Translations under genes and position numbers: made by a program
Virus record (IMG/VR): IMGVR_UViG_3300050821_004803
Location: 1 to 64,000 of that record
Reading direction: 5' to 3' (one strand)
DNA length: 64,000 bases
DNA from: a virus
Shown: positions 58,038 through 63,935 of the stretch, piece by piece
How the letters are laid out: each line of letters starts with the position of its first letter
How positions within the stretch are numbered: position 1 is the stretch's first letter
Notes under the pieces: generated by a model
Database searches by the model: none
The model's input: the letters and a program-made list of their open reading frames with translations, nothing else
Told to the model about the DNA's origin: nothing

Positions 58038-59083
58038 TTAGCGGGGGTCTCCATAAGGAAACGGCGTGCGTCGTCTCCAAGGGCGTCATGTTTAGTCTTT
58101 TCAATGCTAAGGTTACGTCCTCCCTCGTCGCCGCCTCCCCAGAAACAAGTATCCACGTCAGGGCGGATTGTTCGGTAGAAGTGTCGGGCTTGGTCCATAG
58201 TGTGCCACGATAGATCACGGGGTTGTAGTCCAACCCAACCATAATATTGGTTTTTTCGTATAAAGGTTTCGAGAAATTGGCCGTTCGGACCAATAATTCC
58301 ACAGGTGAGGGATTTGATATCCCCTCGTCGGATCTTGTTGAAGAGTTCTCGTCCGGGTGGATACATGACGCGATGAAGTGCAGGCCACTCAGGGTACCTA
58401 TCGCCATACCCCCAAGGACGAGTAGTTCCAGTATTTCGTGGGGAACGCGGGTCGAATATCCAAGCGAATGTGTAGATGCGAAGATCAAAGCAGCAACGAA
58501 TACAAAAAAGCTGGTAATGCTCAATATTCCGGAGAACTTGCTCATAGGCTTCCTTTTTGAACGGTACAAAAGCTAAAAAATCGTCTTTACGTGTGAGACG
58601 CCAAGAGAAGTCAAACATCTTCCAATCCCCGCACTGGCAACATCTACGACCCAAAAGATGGGCTATCCGAATCCATAGTCGCGTGACCTCCATCTTGTCT
58701 TCAAGAGCGGGCCACGGAAACAGTCCTCCGGCTTTGTGCCAAGCCTGGATACGGTCTAACTTAAGAAGAAAGGCTTTCTTGTGGGCATCCATCTTCTTTT
58801 TCTTCCGAGCATACCACCCTACCCAATCTGGGTGAGTCAGTTCTTTCCATGTCCCGTCAGTAAGTTGTATCCAGATTGTTTTTGGAGGTTTGCGTTCTTT
58901 CAGTCGTTTCTGGGATTTCTGGGAGTCGCTCCGCTGGGCATTCAGGAGCTTTTGCTTCTCCAGAAGTTGGGCTTTGTCCTCCGAAGCCAAGGATGCGTAA
59001 CGCTCTCTCTGCTTCCTGTTTCTCTCTTCCAGCTCTTCCACCGTAGCGTTTTTCCAGTCTTTGGGCACGAGTAGTCCTTTCAT
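57833..59083 (-). CDS. Unknown zinc-knuckle protein with long overlaps
   Basis: A 416-residue ORF. The N-terminus is a charged helix (TVEELEERNRKQRERYASLASEDK). The centre has CCQCGDWKMFDF and FCIRCCFDL, giving a C4-type zinc site, in the style of an HNH-less homing or methyl-targeting protein. The last 68 codons overlap the metallopeptidase gene and the first 76 overlap the gene at 58857. The weak ribosome site leaves the start unsure. Aromatic-rich middle residues look genuinely coding. Confidence 0.6.
   Translation of the reverse strand: MKGLLVPKDWKNATVEELEERNRKQRERYASLASEDKAQLLEKQKLLNAQRSDSQKSQKRLKERKPPKTIWIQLTDGTWKELTHPDWVGWYARKKKKMDAHKKAFLLKLDRIQAWHKAGGLFPWPALEDKMEVTRLWIRIAHLLGRRCCQCGDWKMFDFSWRLTRKDDFLAFVPFKKEAYEQVLRNIEHYQLFCIRCCFDLRIYTFAWIFDPRSPRNTGTTRPWGYGDRYPEWPALHRVMYPPGRELFNKIRRGDIKSLTCGIIGPNGQFLETFIRKNQYYGWVGLQPRDLSWHTMDQARHFYRTIRPDVDTCFWGGGDEGGRNLSIEKTKHDALGDDARRFLMETPAKWEKLKSNPSTDLSPATNTSTKKYLPTLTIGSPYLVLNTGSSSSSSKRPSLPIIPTFEPEFDLYGSTE
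58024..58545 (-). CDS. Possible overprinted membrane protein
   Basis: A 173-residue ORF nested entirely within the 57833-59083 gene in another frame. AAGGAAG lies 5 bases before its ATG, and its TAA overlaps the metallopeptidase ATG by 14 bases, as expected for a real operon member. Residues 5-28 and 42-67 are hydrophobic (ILSITSFFVFVAALIFA; LELLVLGGMAIGTLSGLHFIA). Without comparison to relatives it cannot be decided which frame is selected. Confidence 0.4.
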   Translation of the reverse strand: MSKFSGILSITSFFVFVAALIFASTHSLGYSTRVPHEILELLVLGGMAIGTLSGLHFIASCIHPDENSSTRSDEGISNPSPVELLVRTANFSKPLYEKTNIMVGLDYNPVIYRGTLWTKPDTSTEQSALTWILVSGEAATREDVTLALKRLNMTPLETTHAVSLWRPPLNGKN

Positions 59084-59363
59084 ATCTTTGACTTAGGCAG
59101 TGTTTACAGTGTAGGGTTAGTTGTTCGGCAGGAATCAGTCCTTGAGTAAAGTTCTGATAAATAAGGTCCTTACGAGCAGACTTAAACCACTGGAGTTGGC
59201 TAGCCTCGTATTCCGCACTCACCTCGACATACAGCTTCCAAAAGTCTTTTTCGTCGCAAGTAGAACAAACACCACCCTTTAAAACTTTTATCAGGTGGAT
59301 AAGTTCGTTCTCGAAGGAGGTTTTTCTACCGTTTTGTATTACCATAGGCTTATTAGTATCCAC
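58857..59363 (-). CDS. First leftward gene, zinc protein
   Basis: A 168-residue ORF. The annotated GTG start lies within the promoter -10 box; if transcription starts near 59345 the true start is the ATG at 59345 on a leaderless message. CSTCDE and CKHCL form a C4 zinc site; the C-terminal third is Pro/Glu-rich and overlaps the next gene by 227 bases. Function unknown, but its position makes it an early or middle leftward product. Confidence 0.55.
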   Translation of the reverse strand: MDTNKPMVIQNGRKTSFENELIHLIKVLKGGVCSTCDEKDFWKLYVEVSAEYEASQLQWFKSARKDLIYQNFTQGLIPAEQLTLHCKHCLSQRYERTTRAQRLEKRYGGRAGREKQEAERALRILGFGGQSPTSGEAKAPECPAERLPEIPETTERTQTSKNNLDTTY

Positions 59364-59381
59364 AAAGCCGTCCAGTACAAC
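59351..59381 (-). promoter_or_regulatory. Phage promoter motif (leftward, first gene)
   Basis: Minus strand GTTGTA, 14 bases, GGATACTAATA. Beyond the boxes, CTTTGTGG is shared with the 57316 copy (CCTTGTGG). It stands next to the large inverted repeat at 59393. Confidence 0.7.
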
Positions 59382-59392
59382 CTGTCATTTTC

Positions 59393-59540
59393 GGTGCAAC
59401 AAATCGACAACATTTCAAAAGATGGGTGGCGAATAAACAAGAGTATTATATAATAACTATATATTTTGACCGTGTTATAAGATTATGTGTTGTTGCTTAT
59501 ACGCCGTCCGTCTTTTACAGAGTTGTCGATTTGTTGCACC
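59393..59540. repeat. Perfect 19-bp inverted repeat with AT-rich core
   Basis: GGTGCAACAAATCGACAAC at 59393-59411 and its exact reverse complement at 59522-59540. The 110-base core is AT-rich and holds the palindrome TATTATATAATA (59444-59455) and several TATA runs. It could be a replication origin, a paired operator for divergent promoters, or a recombination site. Confidence 0.9.
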
Positions 59541-59544
59541 TACG

Positions 59545-59562
59545 CCAGGCCAAAACCCCTCT
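59545..59562 (-). repeat. Dispersed repeat copy 30
   Basis: CCAGGCCAAAACCCCTCT, reverse, left arm of the hairpin. Confidence 0.9.
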
Positions 59563-59571
59563 AAAAGGTAT

Positions 59572-59586
59572 GAGGGGTTAGCCTGG
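59572..59586 (+). repeat. Dispersed repeat copy 31
   Basis: GAGGGGTTAGCCTGG, forward, shortest spacer seen (two bases), right arm of the hairpin. Confidence 0.85.
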
Positions 59587-59622
59587 ATTACGTGCAAGTG
59601 TTGTAGAATGTGTAGGTTATGC

Positions 59623-59662
59623 GACTTATAACTCGGCCTACGGCCTCACTATAAGTCTTTTG
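59623..59662 (+). terminator. Terminator-like hairpin
   Basis: GACTTATA and TATAAGTC pair around an inner GGCC-tac-GGCC helix, followed by TTTTGTTTT. The inner helix is separated by a 4x4 internal loop, so strength is moderate. Confidence 0.6.
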
Positions 59663-59735
59663 TTTTCATAGGGTTAAAGTAAAATCGAAAATCCAAAATT
59701 CCAAATCACAGTTCTGGGAGAGGGGACCCATTTTA

Positions 59736-59918
59736 ATGAAACATAAGGCGAGCGATAAGCCTAAACCCTTTGTTATCAGTACCTTTTCGCGTGTGGCGAC
59801 GCACGTAGAGAATAGTTTATTCTTTGCAAGTGGCTTTGTTTTGTTATACATACGAGGTGTCTGTAAGTCGTTGATTCTAAAGGCTTTATGCCTGACAGAG
59901 CGAACGGATGCAAACTAG
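59736..59918 (+). CDS. Possible small membrane protein
   Basis: A 60-residue ORF with GGGAGAGGGG about 12 bases upstream. A hydrophobic middle (SLFFASGFVLLYI) and basic ends. A minus-strand ORF (59666-59851) covers the same DNA; neither can be confirmed. The rightward one is favoured by the strand of the following genes. Confidence 0.35.
   Translation: MKHKASDKPKPFVISTFSRVATHVENSLFFASGFVLLYIRGVCKSLILKALCLTERTDAN
59823..59850 (+). promoter_or_regulatory. Possible sigma70-type promoter
   Basis: TTTGCA and TATACA separated by 16 bases, upstream of the structured stretch at 59930 and the genes from 60180. The -35 box is weak. Confidence 0.35.
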
Positions 59919-59921
59919 GTC

Positions 59922-60164
59922 ATGACAAAGCGCCAAAAAGGCGAAGAAAAAGCGAAAATTGCCGGAGCGAATCGACCCGGAAAGTGCAATCGGCTCTCGA
60001 CTGCTGCCGTGACTGGCCCGGTTGATGTTTGTCGGTTGAGTAACGGACCTACGAGTCCGACAACGTTCCGAGTGGACAGCGGGGAAGGTGAAAATCCTTC
60101 CCCCGCACTCTACACAGGATGCATACGCATCGTTCGTACTGTGATTGACAACCTAACAGACTAA
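59922..60164 (+). other. Structured leader, or small gene, before 60180
   Basis: An 80-codon ORF crosses this DNA but has no ribosome site. The RNA can form TTGTCGG/CCGACAA (alternatively GGAC/GTCC) near 60024-60064 and a strong hairpin GCGG-GGAAGG with CCTTCC-CCGC at 60079-60106. The last part (GGGAAGGTGAAAATCC ... CCCCCGCACT) resembles the conserved core of cobalamin riboswitches but lacks their other conserved blocks. A structured leader fits better than a protein. Confidence 0.4.
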
Positions 60165-60179
60165 GCGATAGGGGGCAAC

Positions 60180-60368
60180 ATGAACGATTATTCCTCTACA
60201 CTGGCTAAGTTATTCGGTTGGCGTTTGATGGGCGACATTACCACGGACGAGTATGTCACGTTGGTAGTTGAAACGCAGCGTTTGTTACTTGCAGGTAAAC
60301 TAACAATCACTGCGCATTGGCCATATATCTGGGAATCTCCGGAGGTGTTGTATGGCTCAACCCGTTGA
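60180..60368 (+). CDS. Small unknown protein
   Basis: A 62-residue protein after TAGGGGGC. Two helices (TLAKLFGWRLMGDITTDEYVTLVVETQRLLLAGKL) and an aromatic end. Overlaps the next gene by 17 bases. The helical pattern with a Trp could be a small inhibitor of host machinery, but this is a guess from location. Confidence 0.6.
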   Translation: MNDYSSTLAKLFGWRLMGDITTDEYVTLVVETQRLLLAGKLTITAHWPYIWESPEVLYGSTR

Positions 60369-60795
60369 CGCCACTTGCAGACTCTGTTTCAAACTACGTC
60401 GTGATTGCGAGTGTATCGCAGGGCGACGTGGGGGCAAACAGATTGACGACTTTCATCCAGCCTTTGCCATTGCTCACGAGTACATCCGTGAAGAGATGTT
60501 CTTTGGCAAGGAAAAGCACAAGACTGCACTCGAACTTCTCAAGTCATCCAAGGCTATGTACCTTGAGGATTACATTCAATCTCATGGGCGGAATCTTGAA
60601 GGATTTGAGCGTATGCGTCTTGACAAAGACGACCTTAGGCTTGAACGTATGGCTGATGGCCGATTATTCGCTACCATGCAAAAAATGCGTGATAGGCGAA
60701 GCAACGGACCTACTACGCAAGGGAGAGCGGCAGAATCGAGTCGTGAGGTAATTGCACGATTCAAGGCTGCCCGTAGTTTGCCCCAAGCAACGTAG
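60352..60795 (+). CDS. Unknown protein with zinc-like N-terminus
   Basis: A 147-residue protein with CCGGAGG upstream. CRLCFKLRRDCEC near the start can bind zinc; the rest is a charged helical domain (RMRLDKDDLRLERMADGRLFATMQKMRDRR). The composition suggests nucleic-acid binding. A different frame (60317-60751) is a shadow. Confidence 0.65.
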   Translation: MAQPVDATCRLCFKLRRDCECIAGRRGGKQIDDFHPAFAIAHEYIREEMFFGKEKHKTALELLKSSKAMYLEDYIQSHGRNLEGFERMRLDKDDLRLERMADGRLFATMQKMRDRRSNGPTTQGRAAESSREVIARFKAARSLPQAT

Positions 60796-60861
60796 ACTCT
60801 ACCGTAATCCAACGCAACATCTTGCACTCACCCAATCACGGTGAGAGAAAGTAAGTGTGTT

Positions 60862-61281
60862 ATGCCTACTCCTATCGTTACCGTATCGCAACCAATCAAG
60901 ACTCGTGAGCAAATGAATCAAGCTTTGAGCGAACTTTTGTCGTCCGATCATGTTGATTGGACTAACATTGGCGTCGTGAAGCCTCACGAGGAACGCACCG
61001 AAGCTGGTGCAAAGACGGGTGAGATTCTTGGTATGTATCTCACATCGCAATTCCGTCTTCCGGGTGTCCACGCCGCAACCTTCGATGGAGACAAGTTCTA
61101 CACGAAGAATCTGGCCGTAAAGGTCGATTTCTTCAAACTCTCCGAGTCCGAGTTTGCTGTCACACCCACCGCTGCCAAGTCCGAAGCTGCCAGCATCGAC
61201 GCTGGTACGCTCAAGGAACGCATCGCACAAGCGAAAGCTTATGCGGCAACCAAGACTCAGAAAGTTGCATCTCCCGCTTAG
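60862..61281 (+). CDS. Unknown early protein ending at a terminator
   Basis: A 139-residue protein; the ATG at 60862 is preferred to the GTG at 60841. Helix-rich N-terminus, a central beta part (EILGMYLTSQFRLPGVHAATFDGDKFYTKNLAVKVDFFKL) and an Ala/Lys-rich helical tail (LKERIAQAKAYAATKTQKV) like that of histone-type proteins. A strong terminator follows, so it should be well expressed as its own unit. Confidence 0.65.
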   Translation: MPTPIVTVSQPIKTREQMNQALSELLSSDHVDWTNIGVVKPHEERTEAGAKTGEILGMYLTSQFRLPGVHAATFDGDKFYTKNLAVKVDFFKLSESEFAVTPTAAKSEAASIDAGTLKERIAQAKAYAATKTQKVASPA

Positions 61282-61306
61282 TCTGTTAGGTTCACCTTGC
61301 ACTCGC

Positions 61307-61343
61307 CCCACCTTCAGAACACCGAAGGTGGGTTTTTTTTTTT
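61307..61343 (+). terminator. Strong intrinsic terminator
   Basis: CCCACCTTC (61307-61315) pairs with GAAGGTGGG (61324-61332) around an 8-base loop, followed directly by eleven T. It is the best terminator in the window. Confidence 0.95.
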
Positions 61344-61541
61344 GCTCTGGCGAAAAAAGCGAAAGAAAAGCAAAGGCATCCCGAACGGCTGAAAATCGCA
61401 CTCGAACCCGTCAGCCAGATGCCCCGCAATCGAGCGGAAACGGGCCTAGAATCCACCGAAACGGCAATCAAGCCACTACCCCACCGGAAAATCGAGAAAA
61501 TCGCACTTAGCTCGATTTTGAGCCAAATTGGAGGCTTCATC
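61344..61541 (+). other. Intergenic region with inverted repeat
   Basis: No supported gene; a long frame from 61419 is probably upstream padding of the gene at 61542. AAAATCGAG (61488-61496) and CTCGATTTT (61511-61519) form a perfect 9-bp inverted repeat, and GAAAATCGCACT occurs twice (near 61391 and 61497). Possibly an operator for the following gene. Confidence 0.45.
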
Positions 61542-61697
61542 ATGTATGCGCATATCACACTCGCAGTCAGCTTCGGAGTCATCTTGGGTTGTATGGTATG
61601 GGCGAGCGTACATGACGCGCGACGTACACATACGCGCGTACTACCTCGTGCGCGCCATTACGTAGGCCCGCACCCTGTCATGCGCACACGCATATAG
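61542..61697 (+). CDS. Membrane micro-protein (51 aa)
   Basis: ATG after TTGGAGG. Residues 3-22 are a transmembrane helix (AHITLAVSFGVILGCMVWAS), followed by a basic tail (HDARRTHTRVLPRARHY). It is the third such single-span micro-protein in the + strand genes (see 1050 and 17576). Confidence 0.6.
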   Translation: MYAHITLAVSFGVILGCMVWASVHDARRTHTRVLPRARHYVGPHPVMRTRI

Positions 61698-61789
61698 CAC
61701 ACATGCAGGTGTTACGTGAAGCGCGCAGCGGTATTGTATCACTCAACTTCCTTGGCTCACACCTTAGACCTCCTCGTAAGGAGTTTGCC

Positions 61790-62059
61790 ATGATCTACAA
61801 ACATGTATTTGTATTCCAGACAGATGCCCCGTTAGACCAGCACCACCATAACCTAGTGGACAAGTTGTTCTTCCACATCGGCGCACAACTGTGCCACACC
61901 TTTGATCTACGGGCCTGTGTAAATCAACCAGCCAATCAACCCATCAAGATTCCTAACGCATTGTCAAATGGACAATCCTACACGCTAAGCGAGGAGGAAC
62001 ATGCTACGACTAACAACAGCGAGTGGAAGCATTTACCACATCGACACAACCAATCGTAG
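61790..62059 (+). CDS. Unknown small protein
   Basis: An 89-residue protein with AAGGAG before the ATG. A mixed alpha/beta start (MIYKHVFVFQTDAPLDQHHHNLVDKLFFHIGAQL) and a His-rich end. Overlaps the next gene by 59 bases. Function unknown. Confidence 0.55.
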   Translation: MIYKHVFVFQTDAPLDQHHHNLVDKLFFHIGAQLCHTFDLRACVNQPANQPIKIPNALSNGQSYTLSEEEHATTNNSEWKHLPHRHNQS

Positions 62060-62351
62060 GTGGGCGCGTGTCCACCACTCCCCACACTCAACTGGCCTAC
62101 GCACGGAACAAGGCACATTTACACAAATATCGCCCATACGCATCAACCAATGCCTTGTGATTGCTGCGCCGCCCATTGACAAACGTTGTAGCGTGCGTAT
62201 CATCGAAACCAGTGAGATCACCTCAATTGACTACACCCCGGACCTACTCATACACATTCCGCAACGGCTTATGTTAGCGGATATCAACCCCCAGGCTAAC
62301 CCCTCTCAACGTTTGACTCTGGATAAAATTGTTGAAGAATACGGAATGTAG
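62001..62351 (+). CDS. Unknown beta-rich protein
   Basis: A 116-residue protein; GGAGGAAC before the ATG places it firmly inside the previous gene's end. Beta-type sequence (IYHIDTTNRRWARVHH, CSVRIIETSEITSIDY). A dispersed repeat encodes QANPSQ near the C-terminus. It shares the phrase YHIDxTN with the protein at 3566, so the two may be distant relatives. Confidence 0.6.
   Translation: MLRLTTASGSIYHIDTTNRRWARVHHSPHSTGLRTEQGTFTQISPIRINQCLVIAAPPIDKRCSVRIIETSEITSIDYTPDLLIHIPQRLMLADINPQANPSQRLTLDKIVEEYGM
62291..62306 (-). repeat. Dispersed repeat copy 32
   Basis: CCAGGCTAACCCCTCT, reverse, short spacer, near the 3' end of the gene ending at 62351. Confidence 0.9.
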
Positions 62352-62772
62352 ATGGCGAGTGGGACGCTTAGGCTTATGAGCGTTCAGTTTGCCAATGGGC
62401 GACAGTATGTGCCCATTTGAGGGTAGGAACACCAACGGACTACAGTCAGGCTGACTAACGTATCACAACTCCGCATTGGTGCAAAACCTACCTTCAAATG
62501 GTTACATATTATGTTTGAAGTCCTTCCACGTAACTGCCACCATAGTGCAACCTTGGAAAAGGCCACACCTATTGTGATAGTGGAAGCCTTCCAGCGACAC
62601 ACAGCCTACGCTTAGGCTAGAACATTCTCCATATCCTGCGTCCAGCTCCACAGGCAGGGACAGTATAGAGTGGGGGGAACATAAACTCTCATTGGAAGAT
62701 GCCTGTGTGTCGTTTTATGCTTAGTCACAACCGGAGTCCGGCAATGAAGACTCAATCCCGAGAGGATGACCA
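62352..62772 (+). other. Non-coding region rich in RNA hairpins
   Basis: 421 bases with only very short ORFs. Hairpins in order: ACGCT/AGCGT (about 62364-62383), AATGGGC/GCCCATT (about 62394-62417), the long element at 62413-62501, CTTCCAC/GTGGAAG (about 62523-62587), and AGCCTA-cgct-TAGGCT (62603-62618). Minus-strand ORFs here look like shadows. Confidence 0.6.
62413..62501 (+). ncRNA. Long-hairpin RNA element (89 nt)
   Basis: CCATTTGAGGGTAGG (62413-62427) pairs with CCTACCTTCAAATGG (62487-62501) over 15 bp with one G-U. Inside follow CACCAA/TTGGTG (62430-62435, 62476-62481), CGGA/TCCG (62436-62439, 62470-62473) and a terminal hairpin AGTC/GACT. Continuous nesting with small internal loops points to a selected RNA. 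No promoter is evident, so it may be processed from a longer message. It can also pair alternatively with the hairpin just upstream. Confidence 0.65.
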
Positions 62773-63219
62773 ATGATGAGACAGCATTTAACGCAAGTTT
62801 CAAAAATCAATGATTTGTATCAGGGTCTATGTGACTGTGGAACCGCTTGGACGGCTACGAAGTATATTTCGCGTTGCCCCGTCCAAGCCGATGAGGACGC
62901 ATCTCCTGAAAAAGAAGTGGTCCAAGGGGAGGGGAGAGCGCCCGAGATAGTGATTGCAAACATCACCGTCGGTCAGGCGTACGAATGTGGACGGCGGCAA
63001 TTCTTGGGGCCGATGGAGTACTACAAAAGTAAGTATGAAAAAACCTTGGCCGAACTCACCGCACTCAGGAACGCTGAGACGCCAGAGAGTGCGTGGAATA
63101 GGGCAATCAAAGCAATTCTCTCAACACTTCGTCTCTACGAGGATAATCCAGAGTTTGGGATTTATTTAGAGACATTACCCTACACCCCACCTAACCCTCA
63201 GACTGGACAGGAAAAATGA
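62773..63219 (+). CDS. Unknown protein with Cys pair
   Basis: A 148-residue protein with GAGGATG upstream; it may begin at 62773 or 62776. CDCGTAW near residue 22 and a Cys at 35 may bind metal; the C-terminal half is helical (YYKSKYEKTLAELTALRNAE). Overlaps the next start by 4 bases. No family recognised. Confidence 0.6.
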   Translation: MMRQHLTQVSKINDLYQGLCDCGTAWTATKYISRCPVQADEDASPEKEVVQGEGRAPEIVIANITVGQAYECGRRQFLGPMEYYKSKYEKTLAELTALRNAETPESAWNRAIKAILSTLRLYEDNPEFGIYLETLPYTPPNPQTGQEK

Positions 63220-63524
63220 GAATGTATCACATTACAGACCGCGACTTTGAAGACTTCTATGCGTTGATGGAGAAGATCGAGTCCGACAGCAAGTTGGCGT
63301 ATGGTAACGGTCCTGTCGTCAACCAGAAATATGTTCTTGAGGAACTTCGCCGTAATTATCGCTATTACTTTATCGGTTGGCGAAACCGCATGATGGGCGG
63401 AGATACTTACTTTCGTGGTCCAGATCCGCCTCGCGATGATACGCATAAATACATCCGCGCTGAGATCGATAGACTACAAAGATTATTGCCCAAGGCGGAC
63501 CCTCAGATAGCGACAGACTCTTAA
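63216..63524 (+). CDS. Unknown charged helical protein
   Basis: A 102-residue protein starting at an ATG that overlaps the previous TGA. Helical with many charged and Tyr residues (DRDFEDFYALMEKIESDSKLAYG, YVLEELRRNYRYYFIGW). No motif is diagnostic; possibly a small DNA-metabolism or host-takeover factor. Confidence 0.55.
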   Translation: MRMYHITDRDFEDFYALMEKIESDSKLAYGNGPVVNQKYVLEELRRNYRYYFIGWRNRMMGGDTYFRGPDPPRDDTHKYIRAEIDRLQRLLPKADPQIATDS

Positions 63525-63536
63525 AGGAACACTCCG

Positions 63537-63935
63537 ATGAAACGAATCCTTCAACTCGGAACTTTCGGCCTATGCGTGGCAACCCTCCAGGCCCAAACCC
63601 CTCTATCCCCACCACATGACCATAAATTCTTCGACAAAACCAACCTCTCGTTGTTCTCGGCGGATTTCCTCACCCGCACACTTGACGCAAAAACCACGGA
63701 AGACTTCCTACACAATCCCTGTGGATGCTTCCACGAGCAAAACATTCCTTTCGCCACTGGTACCCGTGTTGGCACGTATGGTTATTCGCTGGGCATTGCT
63801 GGGGTTGTTGTTGGCTTGTCTTATGTTGCTCACCGCACAGGTCATCATAAGCTAGAGCGATTAATTCCGCTTGAAGATGTGGGATATGATGGACGATTGG
63901 TTATCAACAATATCAAGTTGAACAGGAGCAAATAA
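63537..63935 (+). CDS. Exported membrane-associated protein
   Basis: A 132-residue protein. AAAGGAACACTCCG precedes the ATG. Residues 1-19 are a signal peptide (ILQLGTFGLCVATLQA|Q), whose cleavage region is encoded by a dispersed repeat. A second hydrophobic span is at about 83-97 (YSLGIAGVVVGLSYVA). CGCF in between may be a metal or disulfide site. Confidence 0.65.
   Translation: MKRILQLGTFGLCVATLQAQTPLSPPHDHKFFDKTNLSLFSADFLTRTLDAKTTEDFLHNPCGCFHEQNIPFATGTRVGTYGYSLGIAGVVVGLSYVAHRTGHHKLERLIPLEDVGYDGRLVINNIKLNRSK
63587..63604 (-). repeat. Dispersed repeat copy 33
   Basis: CCAGGCCCAAACCCCTCT, reverse. It encodes LQAQTPLS at the signal-peptide cleavage site, the same placement as copy 22. Confidence 0.9.

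Larger units (their letters stand above)
59545..59586. repeat. Inverted dispersed-repeat pair (hairpin)
   Basis: Reverse copy CCAGGCCAAAACCCCTCT (59545-59562) faces forward copy GAGGGGTTAGCCTGG (59572-59586), 9 bases apart. The arms pair over 15 bases with small bulges. The hairpin may insulate the divergent region. Confidence 0.85.
59364..59735. other. Divergent control region / candidate origin
   Basis: 372 bases without a convincing gene, between leftward and rightward blocks. From left to right: the leftward promoter, a 19-bp inverted repeat around an AT-rich core, an inverted pair of dispersed repeats, and a terminator-like hairpin. Confidence 0.6.

Noticed and set aside
59666-59851. 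Minus-strand ORF opposite 59736-59918
   Set aside because: It has no ribosome site and lies upstream of the leftward promoter, on the wrong side.
59922-60164. Calling a cobalamin riboswitch outright
   Set aside because: Only one conserved block is visible; upstream and downstream blocks are missing and the downstream gene is not a B12 gene.
62384-62803. Two minus-strand ORFs (62384-62602 and 62612-62803)
   Set aside because: They run against the surrounding genes and coincide with RNA hairpins, which readily give open antisense frames.
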